A DNA stretch of 64,000 nt from Vibrio penaeicida (GTDB lineage Bacteria; Pseudomonadota; Gammaproteobacteria; Enterobacterales; Vibrionaceae): positions 70,172 through 134,171 of the forward strand of contig NZ_BFAQ01000009.1 of the NCBI RefSeq assembly GCF_002933855.1, in the 5' to 3' direction. Position numbers and translations under genes: made by a program. A model generated the notes under the pieces. It saw only the letters and a program-made list of their open reading frames with translations, ran no database searches and was not told the DNA's origin. The first letter of the stretch is position 1. Each line of letters opens with the position of its first letter. Shown one piece after another: positions 56,628 through 64,000 of this stretch.

Positions 56628-57962
56628 CTAAAAATCGTATTGCAGATACACAGTGTTGTAATTACTGCCGCCTTTAATTCGACCGAACTGCGAGGCTTTT
56701 TCAAATATTGAAGAACGGTGGTGTAAACCATAACCAATCCAAAGATGATCCCATTCAGGTTTTCCAACCATATCACCAACATTGAAGTCGAATGAGATAT
56801 CCAAATAGTTCATCAGATTACTCATGTTATCGTATTTACCTTCCAGCTCACTGCTTTCAATGTAGGTAATATTTTGAACATAAGAAATCCCTTCCGCCGC
56901 TCCGAATTTCCAACGGAATGGCCATTCAAACGTGTAATACGCTTTCACCGCAATGACGTACTCAGGGCTGGCACTTTGGGTAGAACTGTTCCAGTGCCAA
57001 GCAGCGCCTGGAGTTAAGTAAATATCAATGGGGGCACCAAAGAGCTCATCGGTTAAAGGATGACCGTAGAAAAACGAGGTCATCTTGTTGCCGTTTTCAT
57101 CTGGTTCACCCTTAAACTTAAATATGTCACCCATATCTGAAGGGGTGGCAAACCCTTGTGCGACACGAAGATACGGGCGCGTGGTTATGTCAGACCGAGA
57201 GGCGGTATTCTTGTCGTTAAAGAAACCGAAACCGACAAAGTACTCCTGACCCCACCGCTCTTTTACTGAGATGTTATCGTAGGCGTTGTCATCAAGCATC
57301 GTCGCATAAGCGCTACCTAATAAGTACAAGTTAGACGCGACACGATAGCGAGTTTCGAAGCCCACTTTAAACTCAACACCACCGCCAATTTGCTTACCAA
57401 AACCGGGGGAACCTTCTAAACCATTGGCTCCGTAGTAATAGGAGTTATAGCTGTCTGATTTGATTCTTAGCTCTGCGCTGGGTTTGAAATCCCAATTTTC
57501 GGTCGAGCTTTTCGCCGTTGCACGCACATTACCGAACAAGCGTGCGTCATCGTCGCTCATCAGTTCAGCATCAACATACCAATCAGAGTCTTGGAAGAAA
57601 TGTCGATACTGGACACCCAAATCAAACGAATGACCACCATAACGGTTTTGTTGCGAAGCGGGTAAATCGACAAATCGAAGACGAGAGAACAAATTGATTT
57701 GGTAGTCATCCTGCTTATAAAGGTGTACACCACCTTCTAAGCCATCTAAGTAGGCGCTTTCGCCGTTGTAATAGAAAAGAGGAACAAAAGTTGATACTGA
57801 AGTATCTGATTCACTGGGAAGATTGTAAACAATGGATGCACTTCGGTAAGCCATCGCTACGCCCCATTCTTGTTCTTTTACTTTTTCTTCTGAAGCTATC
57901 GAAGGGAAAGTCATCGCACCCAAAAGCAAAACTGTTGGAGTCAGGTGTGTTGAAGCATGCAT
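56628..57962 (-). CDS. MipA/OmpV-like outer-membrane protein, double length
   Basis: About 444 aa with a signal peptide ending near PSIAS and a C-terminal Phe (VYLQYDF) typical of outer-membrane barrels. Residues 20-260 follow the MipA/OmpV pattern (WGVAMAYRSASIVY, LDGLEGGVHLYK, PSAELRIKSDSYNSYYYG). The remaining 180 residues form another set of strands ending in LWIGYGLHHRSSIF and GGSNYNTVYL. MipA proteins are usually about 250-280 aa. ATG 57962 is preferred over TTG 57980. It has its own terminator and lies upstream of the sugar operon; a role in uptake of that substrate is possible but only from proximity. Confidence 0.72.
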   Translation of the reverse strand: MHASTHLTPTVLLLGAMTFPSIASEEKVKEQEWGVAMAYRSASIVYNLPSESDTSVSTFVPLFYYNGESAYLDGLEGGVHLYKQDDYQINLFSRLRFVDLPASQQNRYGGHSFDLGVQYRHFFQDSDWYVDAELMSDDDARLFGNVRATAKSSTENWDFKPSAELRIKSDSYNSYYYGANGLEGSPGFGKQIGGGVEFKVGFETRYRVASNLYLLGSAYATMLDDNAYDNISVKERWGQEYFVGFGFFNDKNTASRSDITTRPYLRVAQGFATPSDMGDIFKFKGEPDENGNKMTSFFYGHPLTDELFGAPIDIYLTPGAAWHWNSSTQSASPEYVIAVKAYYTFEWPFRWKFGAAEGISYVQNITYIESSELEGKYDNMSNLMNYLDISFDFNVGDMVGKPEWDHLWIGYGLHHRSSIFEKASQFGRIKGGSNYNTVYLQYDF

Positions 57963-58166
57963 AGAAGTCGAGCACCTCAATTTATTAAAACATTGAACAT
58001 TTGTACCTAGGTAACCTTAAGATGCTAGATCCAGTGATTATTCACTCTGACTTAGAGCTTTATTGAGTTACTGGCCAACAATCGTAGTAAAATCAGAGAA
58101 ATTACTTTAAGATTCACGCAAAATTGCCGCTACACTTAGTAGAGGCGTACAGTATAACGAATCATT

Positions 58167-58514
58167 GTGAAAGTATCTGAATTATTGCAAATATTAAGTA
58201 AATTCTCCGATAACAGCGATCCACAAGTTGTGACGGGAGAAGAGTGGCTACCAGAACGTTTACTCACAACCAAGCTTGATGACGATCTTCTGTTCTTACA
58301 TTTCGACCATCAACCTGCTGATCAGGGCGGTGACGAAGAAGGGCGCGGTTTTGTCGAGCATGAGATCTCAATGCTACGAGATAAGATTCGTACCATTGTT
58401 GAGGAAGAAGGAGACTCGAATATGAAAACAGAAGCGTTCCTTGCTCTGTTTCTTATTGGACATGAACGCTCTTCTTCTGAAGTAATCGAAATTCTAGAAG
58501 AAGATGTCGATTGA
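58167..58514 (+). CDS. Small acidic hypothetical protein
   Basis: A 115-aa soluble protein rich in Glu and Asp, apparently helical, with no signal peptide. GTG at 58167 is the likely start (no ATG in suitable position, and no clear Shine-Dalgarno). It is convergent with the tad ompA-like gene (44-nt gap). I do not recognise a family. Confidence 0.6.
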   Translation: MKVSELLQILSKFSDNSDPQVVTGEEWLPERLLTTKLDDDLLFLHFDHQPADQGGDEEGRGFVEHEISMLRDKIRTIVEEEGDSNMKTEAFLALFLIGHERSSSEVIEILEEDVD

Positions 58515-58558
58515 TGCGTTAGCGGCGCATCTGAAATATTCGAAGCTTAAATTTAACT

Positions 58559-59128
58559 TCAAGTTTGAACTGTTAAGACAACACGGCGGTTGCACCCTTT
58601 CACCTTATTCTCTATTTGTTGACATATCGGCGCTGTTTCTCCGTAAGCACGCAAATCTACCTGTTTTTCTTTGCCGAAGGTTTTCTTTAAAAAAGTCGCA
58701 ACGTTTCGAGCGCGTCGTTGTGATAACCCTCTATTGTATTCTTCCGTGCCGACTTCATCAGCGTGTCCCTCTACAGCAATGGAAACACTGCTATCCAACA
58801 AGTTAATGTAATCCAATAAAATGTGTTTATGTTCGTCACTAAGTTTGTCTTTATCGAAGGCATAATTCAAAACCAATGTCTGGGAAATACGGTCATAAAT
58901 ACATTCTTTACTCACTGAAAACTGCTCCTTAACGCTATCTTCACTTACGAACACAGGTTGTTCTGGCTGCGTAATGTGATGAGTAAGTAATTGACCCGAT
59001 TGCTGCGTGCCCAAGTGATTATTCGCTAGCACACGAGTTGTTTTTAAATATACATTTTCTTCCGCTAAACAATTCGCTGCGGCTTGCCCTGATAACAGCA
59101 AAAGTACGCCAAACGCCATTACTCTCAT
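58559..59128 (-). CDS. OmpA-family protein of the tad locus
   Basis: 189 aa with signal peptide ending at GQAAA and an OmpA-like peptidoglycan-binding domain from about residue 85: YAFDKDKLSDEHKHIL, VEGHADEVGTEEYNRGLSQRRARNV and CNRRVVL. It lacks a lipobox, so it is probably soluble in the periplasm. It overlaps tadG by 4 nt (ATGA) and is the last gene of the tad operon. It may anchor the Flp pilus machine to the cell wall. Confidence 0.88.
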   Translation of the reverse strand: MRVMAFGVLLLLSGQAAANCLAEENVYLKTTRVLANNHLGTQQSGQLLTHHITQPEQPVFVSEDSVKEQFSVSKECIYDRISQTLVLNYAFDKDKLSDEHKHILLDYINLLDSSVSIAVEGHADEVGTEEYNRGLSQRRARNVATFLKKTFGKEKQVDLRAYGETAPICQQIENKVKGCNRRVVLTVQT

Positions 59129-60483
59129 AGTGAGCCCTCATTTCCTTTCAGTCGCCCTGTTTCTTCATTCAACAGGTTTAAAATATGCTTATAAACATCG
59201 CTGCCATTTTTGGCATGGAGGACGTTGTCTTCCCCTACACAATCAAAAAATCCGTTAACAGCTTGGTTCATTTCAAAGTCGATACCGATCACCCCAAAAG
59301 TGACCGATATAGGCTCCCCAAAACGGTCTGTCTTGTTTTCTAAATCCGACACCATATTTCTGCAAAGCCCATATTTCGTGAACTCTTTTAGTATCCGTGT
59401 TTTTCGCCAGCTGCCATCTGGGCTATGAATCGCCCAAGGTCTCTGGGTATCCTCACCATCGGATAGAACGATAATGACTTGTTGAGGGTTGTACTCTTCT
59501 TGGCTATTCGCGAGTTCAGCAACACGGAGTAAACCCTGCCAAGAATGAGTAAAGCCGCCCGCTTTAAACGCTTTAAACTCATCGCTGAACCCGCTGTAAT
59601 CGTCGGTTAGATCGATATCGTGGAACAGTCGCCTCGGGCGATAGTTGTGCTGCTCAAGTTCGGGAGAGATAATTAGCGGATTTTTTTTGTCGTTACGATG
59701 GACAATTGAATCGTTCACTCTCTGCAAGACCACGTGTTCGAACACTTCGCGTTTACCATTGATTTTTTGATAGTTGAAGTGGTTGTACCCCACTAAAGCA
59801 ACGCGGCTTTTGTGGCTGTTGAATCGGTTGAAGTTTTCAAGATCATCCAGAATCAAATTAATGGTGTTTTTCACCGTTGCGAGTTTACTGCCTCGCCCAG
59901 GGCTTGCTGAAAAACGTTCATTCATTGATCCGCTAAAATCGACTACAAAATAAATATCTACTGGTTTAGGTAGGTACTTTCGGCTTGTCGAGGCACCAGA
60001 AACCTTGAATTTTGGTTTTAACCCCAAACTGCTGTAGCTGATCCAAGAGTTATGTTCGGTTGTCGCCGTCACCACAAAATCCGCAAAAGGCGAAATCTCG
60101 CCAGCGTCTTGCACACACCCTGTGTCGTAGTCGCAGCGCGTATCGACTATCGATATTTCCACCTCACCTTCGTTAAACGGCATGTAATGATTGACGATTC
60201 GAGACGCCAGCTCCGTATCTGGGTCATTATTTCCGGTAGAAGATGAGATTAATCCAAGGCTTGCCACTTCTGCTGCCTCGCTTAGTTTGGCGTGCGCGTG
60301 CAACTGTTGCGTGGTTTGCATTGCCAACGCCAACATGCCAAACATAAACGGTAGACAGCACATAAAAATCAGAAACGCTGCTCCTTTTTGCTTGTTCATC
60401 GACCCTCTTTTCATTGGGTGCTGATTCTTTGAACACCGATTCTTTGAGCGTTGATTCTTTGAACTAAAGTTCTCTAAAGACAT
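59125..60483 (-). CDS. tadG: TadG-like protein with von Willebrand A domain
   Basis: 452 aa. The KQKGAAFLIFMCCLPFMFGMLALAMQ helix near residue 31 is the TadE/TadG-type N-terminal segment, followed by a VWA domain with the metal-site motif DFSGSM and VLSDGED. It is an accessory protein of Flp pilus assembly. The ATG at 60483 has GAGGA 7 nt upstream, so the 28-residue N-terminal extension, made of a 15-nt repeat (SKNQR units), seems to be translated. Confidence 0.88.
   Translation of the reverse strand: MSLENFSSKNQRSKNRCSKNQHPMKRGSMNKQKGAAFLIFMCCLPFMFGMLALAMQTTQQLHAHAKLSEAAEVASLGLISSSTGNNDPDTELASRIVNHYMPFNEGEVEISIVDTRCDYDTGCVQDAGEISPFADFVVTATTEHNSWISYSSLGLKPKFKVSGASTSRKYLPKPVDIYFVVDFSGSMNERFSASPGRGSKLATVKNTINLILDDLENFNRFNSHKSRVALVGYNHFNYQKINGKREVFEHVVLQRVNDSIVHRNDKKNPLIISPELEQHNYRPRRLFHDIDLTDDYSGFSDEFKAFKAGGFTHSWQGLLRVAELANSQEEYNPQQVIIVLSDGEDTQRPWAIHSPDGSWRKTRILKEFTKYGLCRNMVSDLENKTDRFGEPISVTFGVIGIDFEMNQAVNGFFDCVGEDNVLHAKNGSDVYKHILNLLNEETGRLKGNEGSL
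60421..60480 (-). repeat. 15-nt tandem repeat at the start of tadG
   Basis: Four 15-nt units, three with the core GATTCTTTGA and a degenerate fourth. They encode the N-terminal SSKNQRSKNRCSKNQ segment ahead of the membrane helix. Confidence 0.8.
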
Positions 60484-60485
60484 GG

Positions 60486-61052
60486 TTAAATCCTCGCAAA
60501 CGAAAAGGCAGACGTAACAACATTGAGCAGCTCACCTTTACTCGCGCCCAATATGTTAAAGGGCGTTTGGTAGCAGAGTGACACTTTGTAGACGGGCAAC
60601 TTACGGTTTCGAGACGTGGTTGGGATAATCTTGTCCACCTCTCTTAGCGGCGTAAAATTGCACCCTGTCACCCACCCCACTTCACGCATCGCGTAAACTT
60701 GTCGGTCGGGATAAACCACCAGCTCCTCAATTCGAATGCCAAACTTATTTGAGTCAAACTGATTCGACATGCGATTCATCGCCGAAATGCCCACGGCGTA
60801 GAGTTCCGCCGCCAGCAGTTCGCATTCCCCTGCGTACCGACATATATCACCTTCGTCACGGAACAACTCTCGTCGCTCAGACATCACCGACACGAGTGAA
60901 TACGCAAGCCGATCCATTTGCCCTTTTTTGGCAGTGGCAACGAGAAAGTTCACCTGCATAACAAAAAAGCCCGTCACAAACACCAACACCAAAGCAAGCT
61001 CAATGGTAAAAGCGCCGCGCTGCACATTTGAATTGGAAGAACATCTAAGCAC
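60486..61052 (-). CDS. tadF: TadF-like pseudopilin/accessory pilus protein
   Basis: 188 aa with the N-terminal membrane segment QRGAFTIELALVLVFVTGFFVM, resembling a prepilin-type cleavage site followed by a Glu at +5. The rest is periplasmic. GTG start at 61052 has GGGAGG upstream and overlaps the tadE stop by 8 nt. The stop is 2 nt before tadG. Confidence 0.85.
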   Translation of the reverse strand: MLRCSSNSNVQRGAFTIELALVLVFVTGFFVMQVNFLVATAKKGQMDRLAYSLVSVMSERRELFRDEGDICRYAGECELLAAELYAVGISAMNRMSNQFDSNKFGIRIEELVVYPDRQVYAMREVGWVTGCNFTPLREVDKIIPTTSRNRKLPVYKVSLCYQTPFNILGASKGELLNVVTSAFSFARI

Positions 61053-61587
61053 ACGAACCTCCCTGACCTAACTTAAAGGTGCATCGCTCATATTCCTGAA
61101 TCGCCATCACTTCACGGCGCATTTCAATGGATGGTAGTAGGAAGTTAAAAATAGGGGAATACTCAAACGCAACTTCGTAAAGTGCTAACGCTTTGTTTTG
61201 GGGTTCAGCGGATACACCTGCACACGATGAAAATTCCCTAACGGAGGTACTGCAACGGACGAGCGTTTGATAGCCATCGATGTAGTGAATACGAGACTGA
61301 ATCGATTGGCTATCAATGACCGCGGGAAGAAAAATACCCCCGCTTCGACGAATCGCAGACCGAATGGCTCTGTCATAATTGATCGTGCTAATGGCATCTG
61401 CCCTGCCCAATTTTTTAGTGTCAGATACTGCACGGGTTATGGCGTGATCGGTCACCGCAATGGCGTAAACCATCAAACATAGTTCAAACCATGTCAGCAC
61501 CATTAAAAGCAAAATCGGCAAACCAAAGGCAGCCTCTACACTGATGACCCCTTTTTGTTTCTTAAGTTGTGACGTTCCAATCGACAT
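61045..61587 (-). CDS. tadE: TadE-like pseudopilin
   Basis: 180 aa with the hydrophobic prepilin-type segment KKQKGVISVEAAFGLPILLL near the N-terminus. Such minor pseudopilins are cut by the Flp prepilin peptidase and help pilus assembly. The position between tadD and tadF is standard. Confidence 0.87.
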   Translation of the reverse strand: MSIGTSQLKKQKGVISVEAAFGLPILLLMVLTWFELCLMVYAIAVTDHAITRAVSDTKKLGRADAISTINYDRAIRSAIRRSGGIFLPAVIDSQSIQSRIHYIDGYQTLVRCSTSVREFSSCAGVSAEPQNKALALYEVAFEYSPIFNFLLPSIEMRREVMAIQEYERCTFKLGQGGSCA

Positions 61588-61599
61588 AATTAAAAATAC

Positions 61600-62787
61600 C
61601 TACAGCTCTATGTGTCGATTTTTCGTGTAATCCACAACAAACGCCCCTTTCACCTTCATTCGGTTTAGGTAGGCCTTAGCCTCTTCAATGGAGCTAAATT
61701 CACCAATGCAGTAGCGTTTCCAAAGGTTATGAGAATACGCGTAAACCGTTCCATAATTCGTACGCAGATAATTCAGGTATTCACTCGAAATCGCTTTATA
61801 CGTCGCCAGCACTTGGATCCGGTAAATCGACGGTGCTTTAGGTTTGAGGTTTTGCGGGTTGAATACCATCTTGCTGGCAACAGGCTGATGGTTTCCAGCA
61901 TGGTCGACCGCCATAGCGGCAGTTTGTAGTTGGGTTTGTGGCTTATACACCGCACTTTCCTCCGCATAACGCGATTGATTGACAGGCCGAGTGGTGGCGC
62001 TGGTTGAATGAGTTTGAGTATTGGCGGAAGACGAACGAGCCATTTTTGGCGCAGGTTTTTTTTTCACCGATTTCATTAATTTGGTCAGTTGCGTTCTTGC
62101 CTCTTCTTCAGGATATTTTTCTCGAAGCGCATCTAAGGCAATATCTGGTCGGTTCGCATTCACGGATGCCAAGATTAAGTTAGAACGCACTTTTTCATCG
62201 TTTGGTTGATCGAGGTATAAGTCGTACAGCATGGTCATCGCGTCTTCATATTGCCCCTGCATGAGGTTTACGACGGCAATGCTATTTTTCGCCTCTCTAT
62301 CCGACGCGCCAAGCTTTCGACTCTGCTCGAAATACTCTATTGCCGCCCCGTATTGCCTTTGCTGGGCTTTGATTTTCCCCATAAGAATGTGATGCTGATA
62401 TTTATCACCGCCTTCATCCAGATAACGCTCTAACCATTGTTCACTTTCTGCGAAACCACGCTTCAGGTAAGCAATTTCTGCATTGGCTAGCATCACTTCT
62501 GGCTCGTCTTTTTCAGACTCATCGAATGTATTGAGATAAAGCTCCGCTGAAGACGTATCTTTCAAGTCGATATACACGTTCACCAGCTTGATTTTGTATT
62601 CGTCATTTTCCTTAATATTGGCTTTGTAAAACTCAACCAATTGCGTTTTGTCGTTGGTTCTCAGCAACAAGTCCTCTTTGGTATCCAACTCACTATTGGT
62701 GGACGCGCAGCCAGTTAAAGCAAGTGAGAGCAATAACGCGCACTTTACGTTGGTCCAAATTTCGATAGCCCGTCTTTCATTAGCCAT
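61600..62787 (-). CDS. tadD: TadD-like lipoprotein with TPRs and a C-terminal SPOR domain
   Basis: 395 aa. The lipobox LALTGC near residue 27 marks a lipoprotein. Residues 40-230 are TPR-like helices (e.g. AAIEYFEQSRKLGASDREA), then a Ser/Thr/Pro-rich linker, then a SPOR-like domain (about 317-395: YRIQVLATYKAISSEYLNYL and FSSIEEAKAYLNRM). TadD is the Flp secretin pilotin or assembly factor; the SPOR domain would add peptidoglycan binding. Overlaps tadC by 8 nt. Confidence 0.85.
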   Translation of the reverse strand: MANERRAIEIWTNVKCALLLSLALTGCASTNSELDTKEDLLLRTNDKTQLVEFYKANIKENDEYKIKLVNVYIDLKDTSSAELYLNTFDESEKDEPEVMLANAEIAYLKRGFAESEQWLERYLDEGGDKYQHHILMGKIKAQQRQYGAAIEYFEQSRKLGASDREAKNSIAVVNLMQGQYEDAMTMLYDLYLDQPNDEKVRSNLILASVNANRPDIALDALREKYPEEEARTQLTKLMKSVKKKPAPKMARSSSANTQTHSTSATTRPVNQSRYAEESAVYKPQTQLQTAAMAVDHAGNHQPVASKMVFNPQNLKPKAPSIYRIQVLATYKAISSEYLNYLRTNYGTVYAYSHNLWKRYCIGEFSSIEEAKAYLNRMKVKGAFVVDYTKNRHIEL

Positions 62788-63652
62788 TTGAAAACATCCT
62801 TAAAATTCCAGGGGCAGCAATCAGAACAACAATGGGAACCATGATGAACGTGATAAGTGGAATGGACATTTTTGCGCCCATTTTCCCTATCTTTTCTTCG
62901 AGATCCATCATGTTGATTTCACGTATATCGGTTGCCAATGTCGCAAGTACTGGTCCGACAGACGAGCCATACTGCAAACTCTGAGTCAGTGTCATGACAA
63001 AACTCTGCGCTTCAGTTGTAGGGACGATGTCATAAAACTCCGCCAACGCCTTTTCCAGCCCCACAACCCTTGCTCGCTCTGTGGTGCGCCTTAACACAAA
63101 AGCCAAATTTTCGTCCACCGTTGCGATTTCGTTACTCAGGAATTCCAACGTAGATTCGATGGTCATGCCGGTGTGAACACAGACGTTCATTAGATCGAGT
63201 AAAAATGGCAGCCGAGAGCTAATGTGCTTCACGTTCTTTTTTGCACGCGCCGCCACATAGGTATCCGGACCAATCAAAAATAGAACTAAAGCCACCCCCG
63301 CTATCATGAAGAATTCAGCAAAATCGAGGTCCCCAATAAAGAACCCGTAAAGCGTGCTTAAAAACACCAATAGAAACGGAATGAACTTAAACAGGTAGTA
63401 ACTTTTAGCGACAAACTCATTGTAAATCCCTGCGGCAATCAGCTTTTGTCGGTTTTCTTCGTGGTTGAAACTGAATGCTTCCACTATCCGATTCATGATC
63501 GCCATTTGCCGTTTTTCTTCTCTGGTTGAACCGATAATTTGACTGGTATAGAACTTAGCAACCAATGAATCCCACATCTTGATAAGAAACCAAGCGAAAA
63601 TAAGGGAAGCAGCAAGCGCAAACGCTAAGAAAATGGTGGTTCGTAGATCCAT
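62780..63652 (-). CDS. tadC: TadC, inner-membrane protein of Flp pilus assembly
   Basis: 290 aa, GspF-type platform protein with membrane helices near residues 8-26, 85-135 and at the C-terminus, and the conserved cytosolic T2SF segment (LPFLLDLMNVCVHTGMTIESTLEFL). Works with TadB and the TadA ATPase. The ATG overlaps the tadB stop (TGATG), with GGAG upstream. Confidence 0.92.
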   Translation of the reverse strand: MDLRTTIFLAFALAASLIFAWFLIKMWDSLVAKFYTSQIIGSTREEKRQMAIMNRIVEAFSFNHEENRQKLIAAGIYNEFVAKSYYLFKFIPFLLVFLSTLYGFFIGDLDFAEFFMIAGVALVLFLIGPDTYVAARAKKNVKHISSRLPFLLDLMNVCVHTGMTIESTLEFLSNEIATVDENLAFVLRRTTERARVVGLEKALAEFYDIVPTTEAQSFVMTLTQSLQYGSSVGPVLATLATDIREINMMDLEEKIGKMGAKMSIPLITFIMVPIVVLIAAPGILRMFSNG

Positions 63653-64000
63653 CAGTTCACTCCACGCAAAATCATGGAGATACAGAAGAAACCAATAAAC
63701 TCGCTGATCAAGACGTAATAAAAAATGGGTTTCCCACCTTCTTCAAACATCACGAAGTTATAGTTTTCTGGGCTAGTGAATCTCAGAATGAGAAGAAAGA
63801 TGATCGGCAAGCACGCCACAATTTTTGCTGAAGATCGCGCTTCGGACGTTAAAGCATTTTTCTTTTTTTCCATGGCCCGTGATTCAAACATGATGCGGTT
63901 GATTTTGTTGATCACGTTTTTAAGCTGACCGCCTCGACTCAGGTTGATTCGAATGGTCGAAATGAAAAAGAAGTACTCCACGTATGGGAAGGTGGTCGCG
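63652..64000 (-). CDS. tadB: TadB, C-terminal part (cut by window edge)
   Basis: Only the last 115 or so codons are inside; the reading frame runs open to the window end. The segment INLSRGGQLKNVINKINRIMFESRAMEKKKNALTSEARSSA (read in parts) is the end of the T2SF domain, followed by two C-terminal helices. It pairs with TadC as the inner-membrane platform. The GTG at 63981 is not the real start. Confidence 0.88.
   Translation of the reverse strand, partial: ATTFPYVEYFFFISTIRINLSRGGQLKNVINKINRIMFESRAMEKKKNALTSEARSSAKIVACLPIIFLLILRFTSPENYNFVMFEEGGKPIFYYVLISEFIGFFCISMILRGVN

Noticed and set aside
1..64000. tRNA, rRNA, integrase, transposase or phage genes
   Set aside because: I looked for these on both strands and saw none, so I do not claim that any region is a defined mobile island.

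Overview
The window looks like chromosomal DNA of a Vibrio-type gammaproteobacterium. It has moderate to low GC, a LuxP-family periplasmic protein, full-length HrpA, a tad (Flp pilus) locus and many translationally coupled genes with clear Shine-Dalgarno sites. I see no rRNA, tRNA, CRISPR array, insertion sequence or phage gene. Species assignment from this alone would be a guess.

Layout. (1) About 0-4.8 kb: an inner-membrane GGDEF-EAL c-di-GMP protein is translationally coupled to a periplasmic binding protein gene, with a divergent LuxP-like binding protein gene. This looks like a ligand-to-c-di-GMP sensing unit. (2) About 4.9-36.8 kb: a secondary-metabolite region. Three giant, overlapping minus-strand genes encode NRPS and NRPS-PKS proteins (1736, 4061 and 3068 aa). 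They are flanked by a divergent ATP-grasp ligase-like gene, a cupin/JmjC-like gene and two paralogous MFS exporters. The domain order implies two separate assembly lines in one operon, each starting with an A domain and ending in its own thioesterase. (3) About 37-45.6 kb: two paralogous small beta-barrel outer-membrane proteins, hrpA, a YgjV-like membrane protein, an unknown protein, azoR and a serine beta-lactamase-family protein. (4) About 45.6-56.3 kb: a ten-gene minus-strand operon with a FadR-type regulator, a four-gene ABC sugar importer, a beta-propeller lactonase, a short repeat-bearing ORF, an L-xylulose/3-keto-L-gulonate kinase and the ulaD/ulaE/ulaF enzymes that make D-xylulose 5-phosphate. 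Several dyads upstream are probable operators. (5) About 56.6-58.5 kb: a long MipA-like outer-membrane protein and a small acidic unknown protein. (6) About 58.6-64 kb: the downstream half of a tad locus (ompA-like, tadG, tadF, tadE, tadD with a SPOR domain, tadC, tadB cut by the window edge).

A signal cutting across the window is a set of at least eight short tandem repeats with 15- or 18-nt units. They lie in linkers, loops or tails of otherwise unrelated proteins (NRPS proteins, sugar kinase, TadG) and in one short ORF. The units are always a multiple of three, so the frame is kept.
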